This document shows, in pieces, positions 1-7,184 of a stretch of DNA of 12,704 bases (its first letter is position 1; the number at the start of each line of letters is the position of its first letter). Both the position numbers and the translations under genes were made by a program. Below the pieces are notes generated by a model that saw nothing but the letters and a program-made list of their open reading frames with translations, was not told where the DNA came from and searched no databases. The stretch is from the NCBI GenBank assembly GCA_002501885.1, contig DAON01000018.1, positions 1-12,704 of the forward strand. Reading direction: 5' to 3'. The DNA comes from Euryarchaeota archaeon UBA220 (GTDB taxonomy: Archaea > Thermoplasmatota > Poseidoniia > Poseidoniales > Thalassarchaeaceae).

Positions 1-49
1 GGTCCTTCAATAGGGTTCTGAAAGCAGACTTGTCCGTCGACGCAATCAT
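1..49 (-). CDS. possible N-terminal end of a divergent gene (partial)
   Basis: An ATG at 47-49 on the minus strand opens a frame that stays open to the window edge and reads MIASTDKSAFRTLLKD, which is plausible as a hydrophilic protein N-terminus. It would be divergent from the D-amino-acid oxidase, with about 24 bases between the two starts. A weak TATA-like stretch (CATAATCTT on the minus strand, 69-77) lies about 25 bases upstream, which would suit a leaderless transcript. Only 16 codons are visible, so no family can be named. An alternative open frame on the plus strand (3-89) is equally short and less protein-like. Confidence 0.25.
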   Translation of the reverse strand, partial: MIASTDKSAFRTLLKD

Positions 50-73
50 GAGGTGTGTGCACTTGCCAAGATT

Positions 74-1009
74 ATGCGATGCACCGTAATTGGGGCAGGA
101 GTTTCCGGTCTTTCTTGTGCAATCAGGTTGCTGGAGTCTGGCCATCAAGTCGAAGTGGTTTCTGACAAGTTCAGTCCGGATACGGTATCTGATGTGGCGG
201 CAGCGATTTGGTATCCCTTCCTTGCGGCACCGGTTGACAAGGCCGACAGATGGGGTTTGGAGACATATTCTGAATTAGAGAGGTTTGCGAAAGAAGTACC
301 TGAGGCTGGAGTCACGATGCGTGATGGCAGGGAATACCTCAGGCAAGTTGTAGACCTCCCAACATGGGGAAGTAAAATTGCTGCATTCCGAGTTCTAGAA
401 AGTGACGAGATTCCCAATGGCTATGTCTTTGGATGGGAATTTAGAGCTCCGGTAATTGAGATGCCATTGTATATGCCATGGCTAAAGTCGAAAGCGGAGA
501 GAATGGGTTGCACATTCAGACAAGATAAGATTGGTGATCTATCAGAAGTTCCTGGTGATGTTATTGTCAATTGCGTAGGATTGGGTGCTCGCGAGTTGTG
601 TGATGACGAGGAAGTCATTCCAGCTCGTGGGCAGATCTTATTCATCGAACAGGACCCTGGAGTTGGGCACTTTGATCAGCAACCTGAGACCCTAACATAT
701 ACAATTCCTAGAAGCGATGTTACAGTTCTAGGAGGCACTGCTCAGGTTGGCGACTGGAGTCTCGAACATAGGCCCGAGGATGATGATTTGATTCTGAGTA
801 AAGTAGAGGCCCTATGGCCCGATCTAGACAGGAGTAAGATCATCGGAGGAAATGTTGGTCTGAGGCCTTCGAGAAGCGAAATTCGTCTCGAATTAGAGGA
901 AATCGAAGGAAGGTTGGTCGTCCACAACTATGGGCACGGAGGAGCAGGAGTTACACTATCTTGGGGGTGTGCAGAAGATGTTGTTTCACTCATAGAGGGC
1001 ATCCAATGA
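74..1009 (+). CDS. D-amino-acid oxidase (FAD-dependent)
   Basis: A 311-residue flavoprotein of the D-amino-acid oxidase family, which oxidises D-amino acids with oxygen to 2-oxo acids, ammonia and hydrogen peroxide. The dinucleotide-binding loop GAGVSG (residues 7-12) follows the first beta strand. A family-typical AAAIWYPF block (42-49) follows, then VNCVGLGARELC (165-176) and the RGQ motif (185-187). The substrate-site tyrosine in TYTIPR (Tyr209) and arginine in GLRPSR (Arg264) match the residues that hold the substrate carboxylate in the animal enzyme. HNYGHGGAGVTLSWGCA (284-300) is the family hallmark near the C-terminus. The ATG at 74 is preferred because the flavin motif then starts at residue 4; a GTG at 53 would add seven residues. 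No clear ribosome binding site is seen. D-aspartate or glycine oxidase specificity cannot be excluded. The last bases overlap the next start, so the two genes are probably co-translated. Confidence 0.9.
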   Translation: MRCTVIGAGVSGLSCAIRLLESGHQVEVVSDKFSPDTVSDVAAAIWYPFLAAPVDKADRWGLETYSELERFAKEVPEAGVTMRDGREYLRQVVDLPTWGSKIAAFRVLESDEIPNGYVFGWEFRAPVIEMPLYMPWLKSKAERMGCTFRQDKIGDLSEVPGDVIVNCVGLGARELCDDEEVIPARGQILFIEQDPGVGHFDQQPETLTYTIPRSDVTVLGGTAQVGDWSLEHRPEDDDLILSKVEALWPDLDRSKIIGGNVGLRPSRSEIRLELEEIEGRLVVHNYGHGGAGVTLSWGCAEDVVSLIEGIQ

Positions 1010-1539
1010 ATGAACAAACAGAAATTTTCGATATCGTAGATGAATGTGACGAAGTAATTGGAAGTGCTAGTCGCGAAGAAGTTCATAGAAAGGGCCTGAA
1101 GCATAGATCTGTACATCTACTAGTTTTCAATAGAAAAGGGGAAGTCCTACTACAGAAAAGATCGATGCAAAAAGATACATTTCCGGATACTTGGGACTCT
1201 ACGGTTTCTGGACATGTAGACTCTGGCGAGGACTACGACCAATCAGTAATCCGAGAATCAATTGAAGAAATGGGAATTGAATTTGACAGTGTGCCAGAAA
1301 AGATGTTCAAGATAACAGCCTGTGAAGAAACTGGCCAGGAGTTCTGCTGGATATACTGTCATCACCACGATGGACCATTTTTCCCCAATGAGGATGAAAT
1401 CTCAGAGGCGAGGTGGTTTTCTCCAGAAGAGTTAGAGAATTTACCGCTACAAGACTCGTCTATTTTCTCACCAGCATTCTCTCTAATCTGGAGAATGCTG
1501 ATGAGAGACTCAGAAAGCGACTCTAGTATGCAGACTTAG
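1006..1539 (+). CDS. Nudix hydrolase, IPP-isomerase-like (YfcD type)
   Basis: A 177-residue Nudix-fold protein. The Nudix box runs from Gly69 to Ile91 with the expected spacing: G, five residues, E75, seven residues, R83-E84, E87-E88, G90. The surroundings (HRSVHLLVF, LLQKRS, FPDTWDSTVSGHVDSGE) are those of the group combining type 1 isopentenyl-diphosphate isomerases with the YfcD-like hydrolases. In true isomerases the residue before the GH pair is the catalytic cysteine; here it is Ser68, so a pyrophosphohydrolase role is more likely than isomerisation. The natural substrate is unknown. The ATG at 1006 shares ATGA with the stop of the oxidase gene and has a GAGGG element a few bases upstream, so it is preferred over an in-frame start at 961. 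The 3' end overlaps the glutamine synthetase end by 17 bases, tail to tail. Confidence 0.85.
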   Translation: MNEQTEIFDIVDECDEVIGSASREEVHRKGLKHRSVHLLVFNRKGEVLLQKRSMQKDTFPDTWDSTVSGHVDSGEDYDQSVIRESIEEMGIEFDSVPEKMFKITACEETGQEFCWIYCHHHDGPFFPNEDEISEARWFSPEELENLPLQDSSIFSPAFSLIWRMLMRDSESDSSMQT

Positions 1540-2530
1540 TCGTAGTAATCACTACTGCTCCAATCTTGTATGGGTCGCCATTCGAAGACGGTCTTCTGTC
1601 TTCTAGCCTGCCCTTCCAACCGTCCTCAATGGTACCGATTGGTATCCTGATGGAGGCGCCTCTGTCCGATACGCCGTAAGAGAATTCGTCGATAGATTGC
1701 GTCTCATGGAGCCCGGTTAGCCTCTGCTCGTTGTGAGCGCCATAGACATCCATATGCTTCTTGATGTTCTGTCCGAAGGCCTCGCATATCTCACTCAGAA
1801 GTTTCTCGCCTCCTATTTCTCGCATCTTGCCGTCACTGAAGTTGACATGCATTCCTGAACCATTCCAGTCAGTAGCTCCTAGTGGCTTTGGATGCCACTC
1901 AATTTCTAGGCCGTACTTCTCAGCATTCCTTTCAGCCAAATAGCGAGATACCCAAATCTGATCTCCAGCTTCCTTCGCGCCCTTTGCGAAGATTTGGTAC
2001 TCCCACTGCCCTACGGCCACCTCAGCGTTAATCCCCTCTACATTTAGGCCGGCATCTAGGCACATATCCAAATGCGCCTCGATGATATCCCTACCAAACG
2101 CGTTGCTTGCTCCAACGGAGCAATAGAACTGCCCTTGTGGAGTCTGATCTCGAGGAAATCCATAGGGCAGATTGGTCTCAGGATCCCATAGGAAGTACTC
2201 CTGCTCATAACCAAACCAGAAGTCATCATCGTCCTCTTCTATTGTCGCCCTTCCGTTGGTATCATGAGGGGTGCCGTCAGCATTCAGGACTTCGCACATC
2301 ACCAAGTAACCGTTAATCCTGTCTGGATCGGGACAAATGAAAACTGGCTTCAAGAGGCAATCTGAATCCCCTCCTTCAGCCTGTAGAGTTGAGGAACCGT
2401 CGAATGACCACATTGGGCATTCATCTACAGTTCCACCAAAATCTGATCTAATCATCGTTTTACTTCTCAAGCTCTGTGTTGGTTCGAATCCATCTAGCCA
2501 GATGTATTCCAATTTGGACTTAGTTACCAT
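1523..2530 (-). CDS. glutamine synthetase, type II (eukaryote-like GSII)
   Basis: A 335-residue glutamine synthetase that makes glutamine from glutamate, ammonia and ATP. It belongs to the short GSII class found in eukaryotes and some bacteria, not the 440-470 residue GSI class usual in archaea. The N-terminal beta-grasp domain carries LEYIWLDG (7-14) and WSFDGSSTLQ (41-50). The catalytic domain shows FGYEQEY (106-112, metal-binding glutamates 109 and 111), INAEVAVGQWEYQ (167-179, glutamates 170 and 177), NGSGMHVNFS (223-232), RLTGLHE (270-276), SIRIP (293-297) and EDRRPSSN (310-317). All expected active-site residues appear present. The ATG at 2530 gives the family N-terminus and has a TATA-like box about 30 bases upstream, so the message may be leaderless. 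It converges on the Nudix gene with a 17-base overlap. It could assimilate ammonia released by the oxidase next door, but they are on opposite strands. Confidence 0.95.
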   Translation of the reverse strand: MVTKSKLEYIWLDGFEPTQSLRSKTMIRSDFGGTVDECPMWSFDGSSTLQAEGGDSDCLLKPVFICPDPDRINGYLVMCEVLNADGTPHDTNGRATIEEDDDDFWFGYEQEYFLWDPETNLPYGFPRDQTPQGQFYCSVGASNAFGRDIIEAHLDMCLDAGLNVEGINAEVAVGQWEYQIFAKGAKEAGDQIWVSRYLAERNAEKYGLEIEWHPKPLGATDWNGSGMHVNFSDGKMREIGGEKLLSEICEAFGQNIKKHMDVYGAHNEQRLTGLHETQSIDEFSYGVSDRGASIRIPIGTIEDGWKGRLEDRRPSSNGDPYKIGAVVITTTKSAY

Positions 2531-2782
2531 AGGCTAACCCGAATATAATACGGTACTTATACTGAATGTATGTATAGACAATAATATATATTCTATTAAT
2601 AGCATCATAAATTATCTTATTTCCTGAACAAATGTACAATATTCTATATGAATATGGAAGTAGATTAATCATTGGTGGAAAGAAAATCGTTGCAGGGAGT
2701 CAAATGTTCAGCAAAAGATTCTGGAAACTACATGGAATGAAATCAAGGCAGGTTGATAGCCAGAAGGGTGTGGAATTGGAAT
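2531..2782. other. AT-rich intergenic region between divergent genes
   Basis: This 252-base gap separates the glutamine synthetase and MFS genes, which point away from each other. It is markedly AT-rich around 2540-2660, with several TATA-like strings including AATATATATT near 2583-2592. Only the box serving the synthetase is correctly spaced. No TATA box sits 25 bases before the chosen MFS start, so that gene may have a long leader from a promoter near 2583. A short open frame from 2632 overlaps the MFS start and does not look like a protein. No stable hairpin or tRNA was recognised. Confidence 0.5.
2555..2564 (-). promoter_or_regulatory. putative TATA box of glutamine synthetase gene
   Basis: The minus strand reads CAGTATAAGTAC here. 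Its centre is about 30 bases upstream of the ATG at 2530, the usual distance between an archaeal TATA box and a transcription start at or next to the start codon. No purine-rich factor B element is obvious. A second AT-rich stretch closer to the gene (TATTATATT, about 2541-2550) is too near for a leaderless start. Confidence 0.4.
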
Positions 2783-4033
2783 ATGGGCTTGAAGGATGCT
2801 TGGGAGATTCCAGAGTTCCGTCGCCTGCTGATAGGAAACGGCGTCAATACGCTGGGTAGTTCAATATTCATCATAGGCATGGGATGGACGATCGCTCAAG
2901 TCGGTGGAGCTAAGGCATACGGCCTAGTATTCACTGCCTACTTCCTTGGACATCTGCCTCTGCTACTTTACGGAGGAATGGTAGTAGATAGGATGCCAAG
3001 AAGAACTGTTGCACTAGTCGCAGATTTATCTCAAGCTGTTCTCGTTGCTATTGCGATGTTGGCATTGATGGCAGGATTTGATGTAATCAATACATTACTC
3101 GTGATTACTTTCCTCACAGGAGGTGCGGGCGCGTTTTCAATCCCTGCCATCGGAGCCTTGGTTCCAGACTTGGTGGAAGAAAATATTCTCCCTCAGGCTA
3201 ATGCCCTGAGAGGAGTGGCGATGACTGCAGCTTGGATGTTAGGTCCTCTAATTGGTGGGGCGACTGTAGAGCGCTGGGGAATTGAGGCTTGTCTGTTCTT
3301 GGATGTGCTGACTTTCCTGTTTAGCGGAGTAGTTCTTTGGACTATCTCTGAAATTCCAATCGATAGAGATGAAGATACGGAGAGCCTGCGTGAAGAGATA
3401 GTCGAGGCTTGGGCTTTCGTCAAGACTCAGCCATGGCTATTTGCAGGTATTTTCATGTTCATGATTTGGCATGTTGGAGACTCCGCTATTGAGATTGGAA
3501 TTCCATTCATCATAGAGAGTAAGAGTTTGGGGGCAAGGGAATTCGGGCTGTTTGGAGCGGTCGGTGCAGGAGGGGCAATGATTGGCTCAGTAATTGCGGG
3601 CATGAGGCCGATTCCAAAGGAATCGCGAGGAACGGTGTTCTACATTTTCATTGGAGGGATTGCTTGGTGCATGCTAATGTGGGCCATGCCTATCCCATTC
3701 TGGCTAATTCTATTGTTTGCTCTCATTGAGGGAATTCTGGGGGGAACTCTGGGTGTTATTTGGAGGACCACAATGTCGGATAGTGTAGATCAACATCTGC
3801 GAGGTAGAGTAAACTCTCTCGATGCTATTGGGTCTCTGATATTCATCCCTTTAGCCCCGGTTCTGGGCGGATGGATGATAGAGACAACGAATGTCCTGAC
3901 TACATACTCAATCGCTGTAGCCTTCATGGTTCTGACAACTACTGCAGGATTGATTGTGCCTTCATTCAGAAGATTTGACAGAATCGAACATCCAGATTTC
4001 CCGATTACTCTCGATCAAAATCGATCTGACTAA
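2783..4033 (+). CDS. MFS transporter, MFS_3/EntS-like putative exporter
   Basis: A 416-residue major facilitator protein with about 12 hydrophobic segments. The motif A loop between helices 2 and 3 is GGMVVDRMPRR (64-74). QANALRGVAMTAAWMLGPLIGG-like sequence at 138-159 is typical of the MFS_3 branch, which includes the enterobactin exporter EntS and macrolide exporters. An equivalent loop in the second half reads LRGRVNSLDAIG (339-350). A charged central loop (191-206, rich in Asp and Glu) separates the two six-helix halves. The substrate cannot be told from sequence. The ATG at 2783 puts the family-typical start (WEIPEFRRLLIGN) near the N-terminus; in-frame GTG 2768 or TTG 2753 would add 5 or 10 residues. 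No strong ribosome binding site supports any of them. Its 3' end overlaps the converging small membrane gene by 29 bases. Confidence 0.85.
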   Translation: MGLKDAWEIPEFRRLLIGNGVNTLGSSIFIIGMGWTIAQVGGAKAYGLVFTAYFLGHLPLLLYGGMVVDRMPRRTVALVADLSQAVLVAIAMLALMAGFDVINTLLVITFLTGGAGAFSIPAIGALVPDLVEENILPQANALRGVAMTAAWMLGPLIGGATVERWGIEACLFLDVLTFLFSGVVLWTISEIPIDRDEDTESLREEIVEAWAFVKTQPWLFAGIFMFMIWHVGDSAIEIGIPFIIESKSLGAREFGLFGAVGAGGAMIGSVIAGMRPIPKESRGTVFYIFIGGIAWCMLMWAMPIPFWLILLFALIEGILGGTLGVIWRTTMSDSVDQHLRGRVNSLDAIGSLIFIPLAPVLGGWMIETTNVLTTYSIAVAFMVLTTTAGLIVPSFRRFDRIEHPDFPITLDQNRSD

Positions 4034-4373
4034 TATCAACTGAGAACCACTTCTGATAGTAGTCATACTGCACCTTGACTACTATTGCCACTAATACGAG
4101 ATACAATGTCCAAGCAGCTGCTGTCCGCCCCATCATTATTGGTAACTCAACAAGAACTAGTCCATCGAATAAGATACATATCACAGCATATACTACCCTT
4201 CCTAGCGTCATGAAAATGCCCTCTCCCTCTTGCGCTAGAACTCTCTTGACTCGGTTCTCTCGCCACTTGTCTGCCGATCTCTTCAGCCTCCAGAATGCTG
4301 CCTCTGCCTCCTCTTGCTTGTCGATAAATGCTGGAGGATACTCTGATGCATCCTCCTCAGGAGACTTTGTCAT
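4005..4373 (-). CDS. small two-helix membrane protein, last gene of the peptide transporter operon
   Basis: A 122-residue protein of no family I recognise. Residues 1-50 are hydrophilic and charged, probably cytoplasmic and helical. Two hydrophobic segments follow at about 56-80 and 84-101, joined by a short turn (MMGRT), then an acidic tail ending in SQIDFDRE. Both ends are predicted inside the cell. It starts 6 bases after the dppF stop, and a GGAGT element lies about 9 bases before its ATG, so it is very likely translated from the transporter message. A role as an accessory or assembly subunit of the transporter is possible, but only position supports it. It overlaps the end of the converging MFS gene by 29 bases. 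Confidence 0.7.
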   Translation of the reverse strand: MTKSPEEDASEYPPAFIDKQEEAEAAFWRLKRSADKWRENRVKRVLAQEGEGIFMTLGRVVYAVICILFDGLVLVELPIMMGRTAAAWTLYLVLVAIVVKVQYDYYQKWFSVDISQIDFDRE

Positions 4374-4379
4374 AGTAAT

Positions 4380-5423
4380 CTACTCCGAGTGAATAGGGAG
4401 ACTTCCGCCGAATTCGACCGGGAAATGACATGCAACTTTGTGCCCCTCGGACAATGTTTCGAGTTGGGGTTCTTCGACATCGCATTTGCCCTTAACTGCA
4501 ATAGGGCATCTGGTATGGAAACTGCAACCGCTAGGAGGATTGGCAGGGCTGGGCACATCACCCGAAAGGACAATTCTCTCGGTTTTCTCTGCCTCCAGCG
4601 AAGGCTGAGGTATTGCAGACAATAGGGCGTGAGTGTAGGGGTGGGCTGGGTTAGCGAAGAGTTCGTCAGTTTCAGAAATCTCAACAATCTTTCCTAGATA
4701 CATCACCGCGACTCTATCACTGATGTGATTGACAACATTTAGAGAGTGAGTAATGAAAATGAAGGTCAGTCCACGCTCCTTCTGGATAGAATCTAGTAGA
4801 TTCAGGACCTGTGCTTGAACTGAAACATCCAATGCTGAAGTGGGCTCGTCTAAGAGTATGAAATCCGGGTCCAATGAGAGTGCTCTAGCTAGTGCAATCC
4901 TCTGTTTCTGGCCGCCCGAGAACTCGTGAGGGAATCTATTCATATGATTCGGTTTTAGCCCGACGACTGAGAGTAAATCTGCCACCTTTTTGGTAAGTTC
5001 TGCGCCGTCTGCCAAACCGTTCACCAGAAGTGGTTCACCAATGATTGATCGGACTGACATCCTTGGATTCATCGAGCCACCTGGGTCTTGGAATACAATC
5101 TGTAAGCGTCGTCTCAGTTCCTTCTGATCTATGTCCCTAATATCTTCTCCACCGAAGGTTATGGTGCCATCCGTCATTGGGATGAGGCCCATTACCAATC
5201 TACCCAGAGTCGTCTTACCGCATCCAGACTCTCCTACAATCCCAACAGTTTCTCCTCTGTTGATTTCCATGTCCACGCCATCAACTGCTCTGACATGAGC
5301 CTTGACTGGAGAAAACATACCCTCTTTGATGGGGAACCATTTCCTAGCATTACTAATCGAAATAAGTGGACCAGCACCATTTTCAGAGACCGAATCGTTT
5401 GACTCGGGAGATTCAATAGTCAC
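4380..5423 (-). CDS. dppF: peptide ABC transporter ATPase, DppF/OppF type
   Basis: A 347-residue ATPase of normal family length that would power peptide import with DppD. Walker A GESGCGKT is at 64-71, Q-loop glutamine 112, signature FSGGQKQR 168-175, Walker B FILLDEPT 188-195, D-loop SALD, and switch histidine 226. The C-terminal oligopeptide-transporter domain has Cys300, Cys306, Cys314 and Cys332 in the pattern that binds an iron-sulfur cluster in characterised relatives. There are no insertions, unlike its partner DppD. Translation starts at a GTG whose first bases overlap the dppD stop (GTGA), with GGAGGTGA at 5431-5438 as ribosome binding site, so the two ATPases are translationally coupled. 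DppF and OppF cannot be separated from sequence; the symbol indicates the family, not the substrate. Confidence 0.93.
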   Translation of the reverse strand: MTIESPESNDSVSENGAGPLISISNARKWFPIKEGMFSPVKAHVRAVDGVDMEINRGETVGIVGESGCGKTTLGRLVMGLIPMTDGTITFGGEDIRDIDQKELRRRLQIVFQDPGGSMNPRMSVRSIIGEPLLVNGLADGAELTKKVADLLSVVGLKPNHMNRFPHEFSGGQKQRIALARALSLDPDFILLDEPTSALDVSVQAQVLNLLDSIQKERGLTFIFITHSLNVVNHISDRVAVMYLGKIVEISETDELFANPAHPYTHALLSAIPQPSLEAEKTERIVLSGDVPSPANPPSGCSFHTRCPIAVKGKCDVEEPQLETLSEGHKVACHFPVEFGGSLPIHSE

Positions 5424-7180
5424 TGAACGCTCACCTCCGATTGTAGAAATTGTTTGGCAGAGAAGGCTCGTTGAGCGTCCTCTAGGTCATCGGTGAGTTC
5501 TGTATGATGGCAAGAGGCAAAGTGGCCCTCTGAGACTTCTTCCATAGGTGGAGGAGTGGACCTGCACAAATCATCGGCGAATGGGCATCTTGGATGGAAC
5601 CTACAGCCCTCGAATACGGTGTTCGGATCAGGCACTTGGCCTGGGATGATTGGTAGGTCGGTTCTGACCTCTCCTTCCTCTTTGATTCTCGGAATACTGT
5701 GAAGAAGTCCAATCGTGTAAGGCATTCTAGGTGAGCCCAGGACCTGCTCAAGAGAACCTGTCTCGACGACTGATCCAGCGTACATCACCGAGACAGCATC
5801 ACAGGTCTCAGCGATTACTCCCAAATCATGAGTAATCATCATGATAGCAGTTCCCTCCCTGTCTCTAAGATCTTTCATTAGGTCGAGAATCTGGGCCTGT
5901 ATGGTGACATCTAGAGCTGTAGTGGGCTCATCGGCAATCAGCAGTTTGGGCTCGCAAGCCATCATCATAGCAATCATTACCCGTTGCCTCATTCCTCCAG
6001 ATAACTCGTGAGGATACATCTTAATCACGGCTTCCGGATTGGGAATTTTTACCTCCCTTAGAATATTCACAACCTGTCGAGAATGAGCAGGATCGAGTCT
6101 CAAGAATCCTGAAATTTGGATCGGAGGAATTGCAAGGATTGCAACAGATCCGAAGATTGTCATCAGAACTCCAAAGGGGATCCAAAGAAGTATGAATAGC
6201 ACCACATATCCCACTATAATTTGCGGAGTTTTTGTCAGTGCAATCTCAAGTTTATTCAAAAATAAATTGAGTTTCTCGGGGAGATTGAAGTAAGCCCAAA
6301 CTCTGGTTACTCCGTATGCAGAAGCCACCAACTCGGCCAAAACTATGAGAGTAGTCCCTGCCAATGATGTTCCTAGTGATGCAGGGGCAATCACAAGAAT
6401 GGAACCAATAATTATGACTAACTTTGATGCGAATATCAGAGGAATGGCTAAGAAGTCCAAAACTAAACTAGAGTTCCCACTTTGTTGGACTAGGAAAATG
6501 AAAAAGAAAGTACCCAGCAACTGTAAACCAGCTTTCTTGTCATTTCGAATGAAATTATTCAACAAAGTTACTGGATACAACAATGCTTGTACTATTCTAG
6601 AACCCAAGGATGATTCTGCAGCATCTAACTTACTATGTTGTCTAAGAACCTCTGCAACCTGTTTCTCCACCGTGTATAGAGGATTCAGGGCGGTCATCGG
6701 CTCTTGGAAAATCATACTGATTTTGTTTCCTCTGACGGACCTTAGGAACTGTTCGTGATGTCTTCTTGGAGTGTTTATTACGAATATGAAAAACATGACT
6801 ATCAGTAGGAATACAAGGATAGTCGCTCCGATGAGGAAGCCTACTAATGGATCTCTGAAGAACCACAACATTGCGAGGATTAGGCAGAGTCCAGCAATAG
6901 ATGAAATTGCCTTCAATACCGACAGGGTTTTGGCAGTAACTTCCGGGACTTCATGGATTAGTTCCTTGTCCTCGAAAGTGATACTCCCCTCATCTACATC
7001 GCATGATGCAAGTCCAATTGTGACTAGCGAAGTGACCGACTTGCCGCATCCTGATTCTCCGACGACACCCATTATTTCGCCTTCTTTTACTGAAAGAGAA
7101 ACTGAGTGCAGGGCTTCCACTGGTCCATCAAGAGTATCGAAATGCACTCTAAGATTCTGAATATTTAACAGATCAGACAT
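5420..7180 (-). CDS. dppD: peptide ABC transporter ATPase, DppD/OppD type, with membrane-helix insertions
   Basis: A 586-residue ATPase; relatives are usually 320-350. All motor motifs are present: Walker A GESGCGKS 41-48, Q-loop Gln159 in IFQEPM, signature LSGGMRQR 393-400, Walker B LLIADEPT 413-420, D-loop ALD 422-424, switch His451. The C-terminal cysteines 526, 532, 539 and 557 match the family iron-sulfur pattern. Two hydrophobic insertions interrupt the domain: residues about 75-147, with two helices, and about 196-366, with perhaps six. Sequence before, between and after them aligns naturally with ordinary DppD, so this is one gene with insertions and not a fusion end to end. The frame is continuous and both insertions are followed by conserved motifs, so it is not a pseudogene. 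An AGGAGGT element lies six bases before the ATG. The stop overlaps the dppF start. ATP hydrolysis and peptide import are expected from the family; membrane anchoring of this subunit is inferred. Confidence 0.92.
   Translation of the reverse strand: MSDLLNIQNLRVHFDTLDGPVEALHSVSLSVKEGEIMGVVGESGCGKSVTSLVTIGLASCDVDEGSITFEDKELIHEVPEVTAKTLSVLKAISSIAGLCLILAMLWFFRDPLVGFLIGATILVFLLIVMFFIFVINTPRRHHEQFLRSVRGNKISMIFQEPMTALNPLYTVEKQVAEVLRQHSKLDAAESSLGSRIVQALLYPVTLLNNFIRNDKKAGLQLLGTFFFIFLVQQSGNSSLVLDFLAIPLIFASKLVIIIGSILVIAPASLGTSLAGTTLIVLAELVASAYGVTRVWAYFNLPEKLNLFLNKLEIALTKTPQIIVGYVVLFILLWIPFGVLMTIFGSVAILAIPPIQISGFLRLDPAHSRQVVNILREVKIPNPEAVIKMYPHELSGGMRQRVMIAMMMACEPKLLIADEPTTALDVTIQAQILDLMKDLRDREGTAIMMITHDLGVIAETCDAVSVMYAGSVVETGSLEQVLGSPRMPYTIGLLHSIPRIKEEGEVRTDLPIIPGQVPDPNTVFEGCRFHPRCPFADDLCRSTPPPMEEVSEGHFASCHHTELTDDLEDAQRAFSAKQFLQSEVSVQ
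5431..5438 (-). promoter_or_regulatory. Shine-Dalgarno site for dppF
   Basis: The minus strand reads GGAGGTGA seven bases before the GTG start of dppF. It lies inside the dppD coding sequence and supports the GTG as the true start. Confidence 0.7.
6083..6595 (-). other. DppD insertion 2: multi-helix membrane domain
   Basis: Codes for DppD residues about 196-366, placed in the helical subdomain between Q-loop and signature. Hydrophobic segments lie near 218-233, 238-253, 254-270, 272-291, 320-337 and 338-356. An amphipathic stretch (about 293-319, with several lysines) separates the fourth and fifth. Six helices would return the chain to the cytoplasm, and basic residues (IRNDKK before, RLDPAHSR after) fit the positive-inside rule. 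The helix count is judged by eye. The underlying DNA looks richer in A+T than its neighbours, which hydrophobic codons partly explain. Confidence 0.75.
6740..6958 (-). other. DppD insertion 1: two-helix membrane hairpin
   Basis: Codes for DppD residues about 75-147. In ordinary relatives only a dozen or so residues join the strand after Walker A to the RGNKISMIFQEP block. Here there are about 60 more. They hold hydrophobic segments at 92-108 and 112-135, joined by a tight Arg-Asp-Pro turn and closed by the basic NTPRRHH, consistent with a hairpin that enters and leaves from the cytoplasmic face. Confidence 0.8.
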
Positions 7181-7184
7181 ATGA

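Noticed and set aside
961..1005. Earlier start for the Nudix gene
   Set aside because: The extra residues are Cys/Arg-rich and overlap the conserved oxidase C-terminus; the ATG at 1006 has a GAGGG site and gives the usual ATGA overlap.
1006..1539. Isopentenyl-diphosphate isomerase (idi)
   Set aside because: The catalytic cysteine position holds serine, so only the wider Nudix assignment is supported.
2632..2859. Small plus-strand gene in the AT-rich gap
   Set aside because: The translation has no family features and its second half is a frame shadow of the MFS start.
6345..6758. 137-residue plus-strand frame opposite DppD insertion 2
   Set aside because: It has no recognisable domain or start context, and the minus-strand frame continues conserved ATPase sequence on both sides.
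5420..7180. DppD as a pseudogene, frameshift or assembly chimera
   Set aside because: The frame is continuous, both flanks of each insertion align with ordinary DppD, and all ATPase motifs remain. Two separate insertions in the correct frame are unlikely by misassembly.
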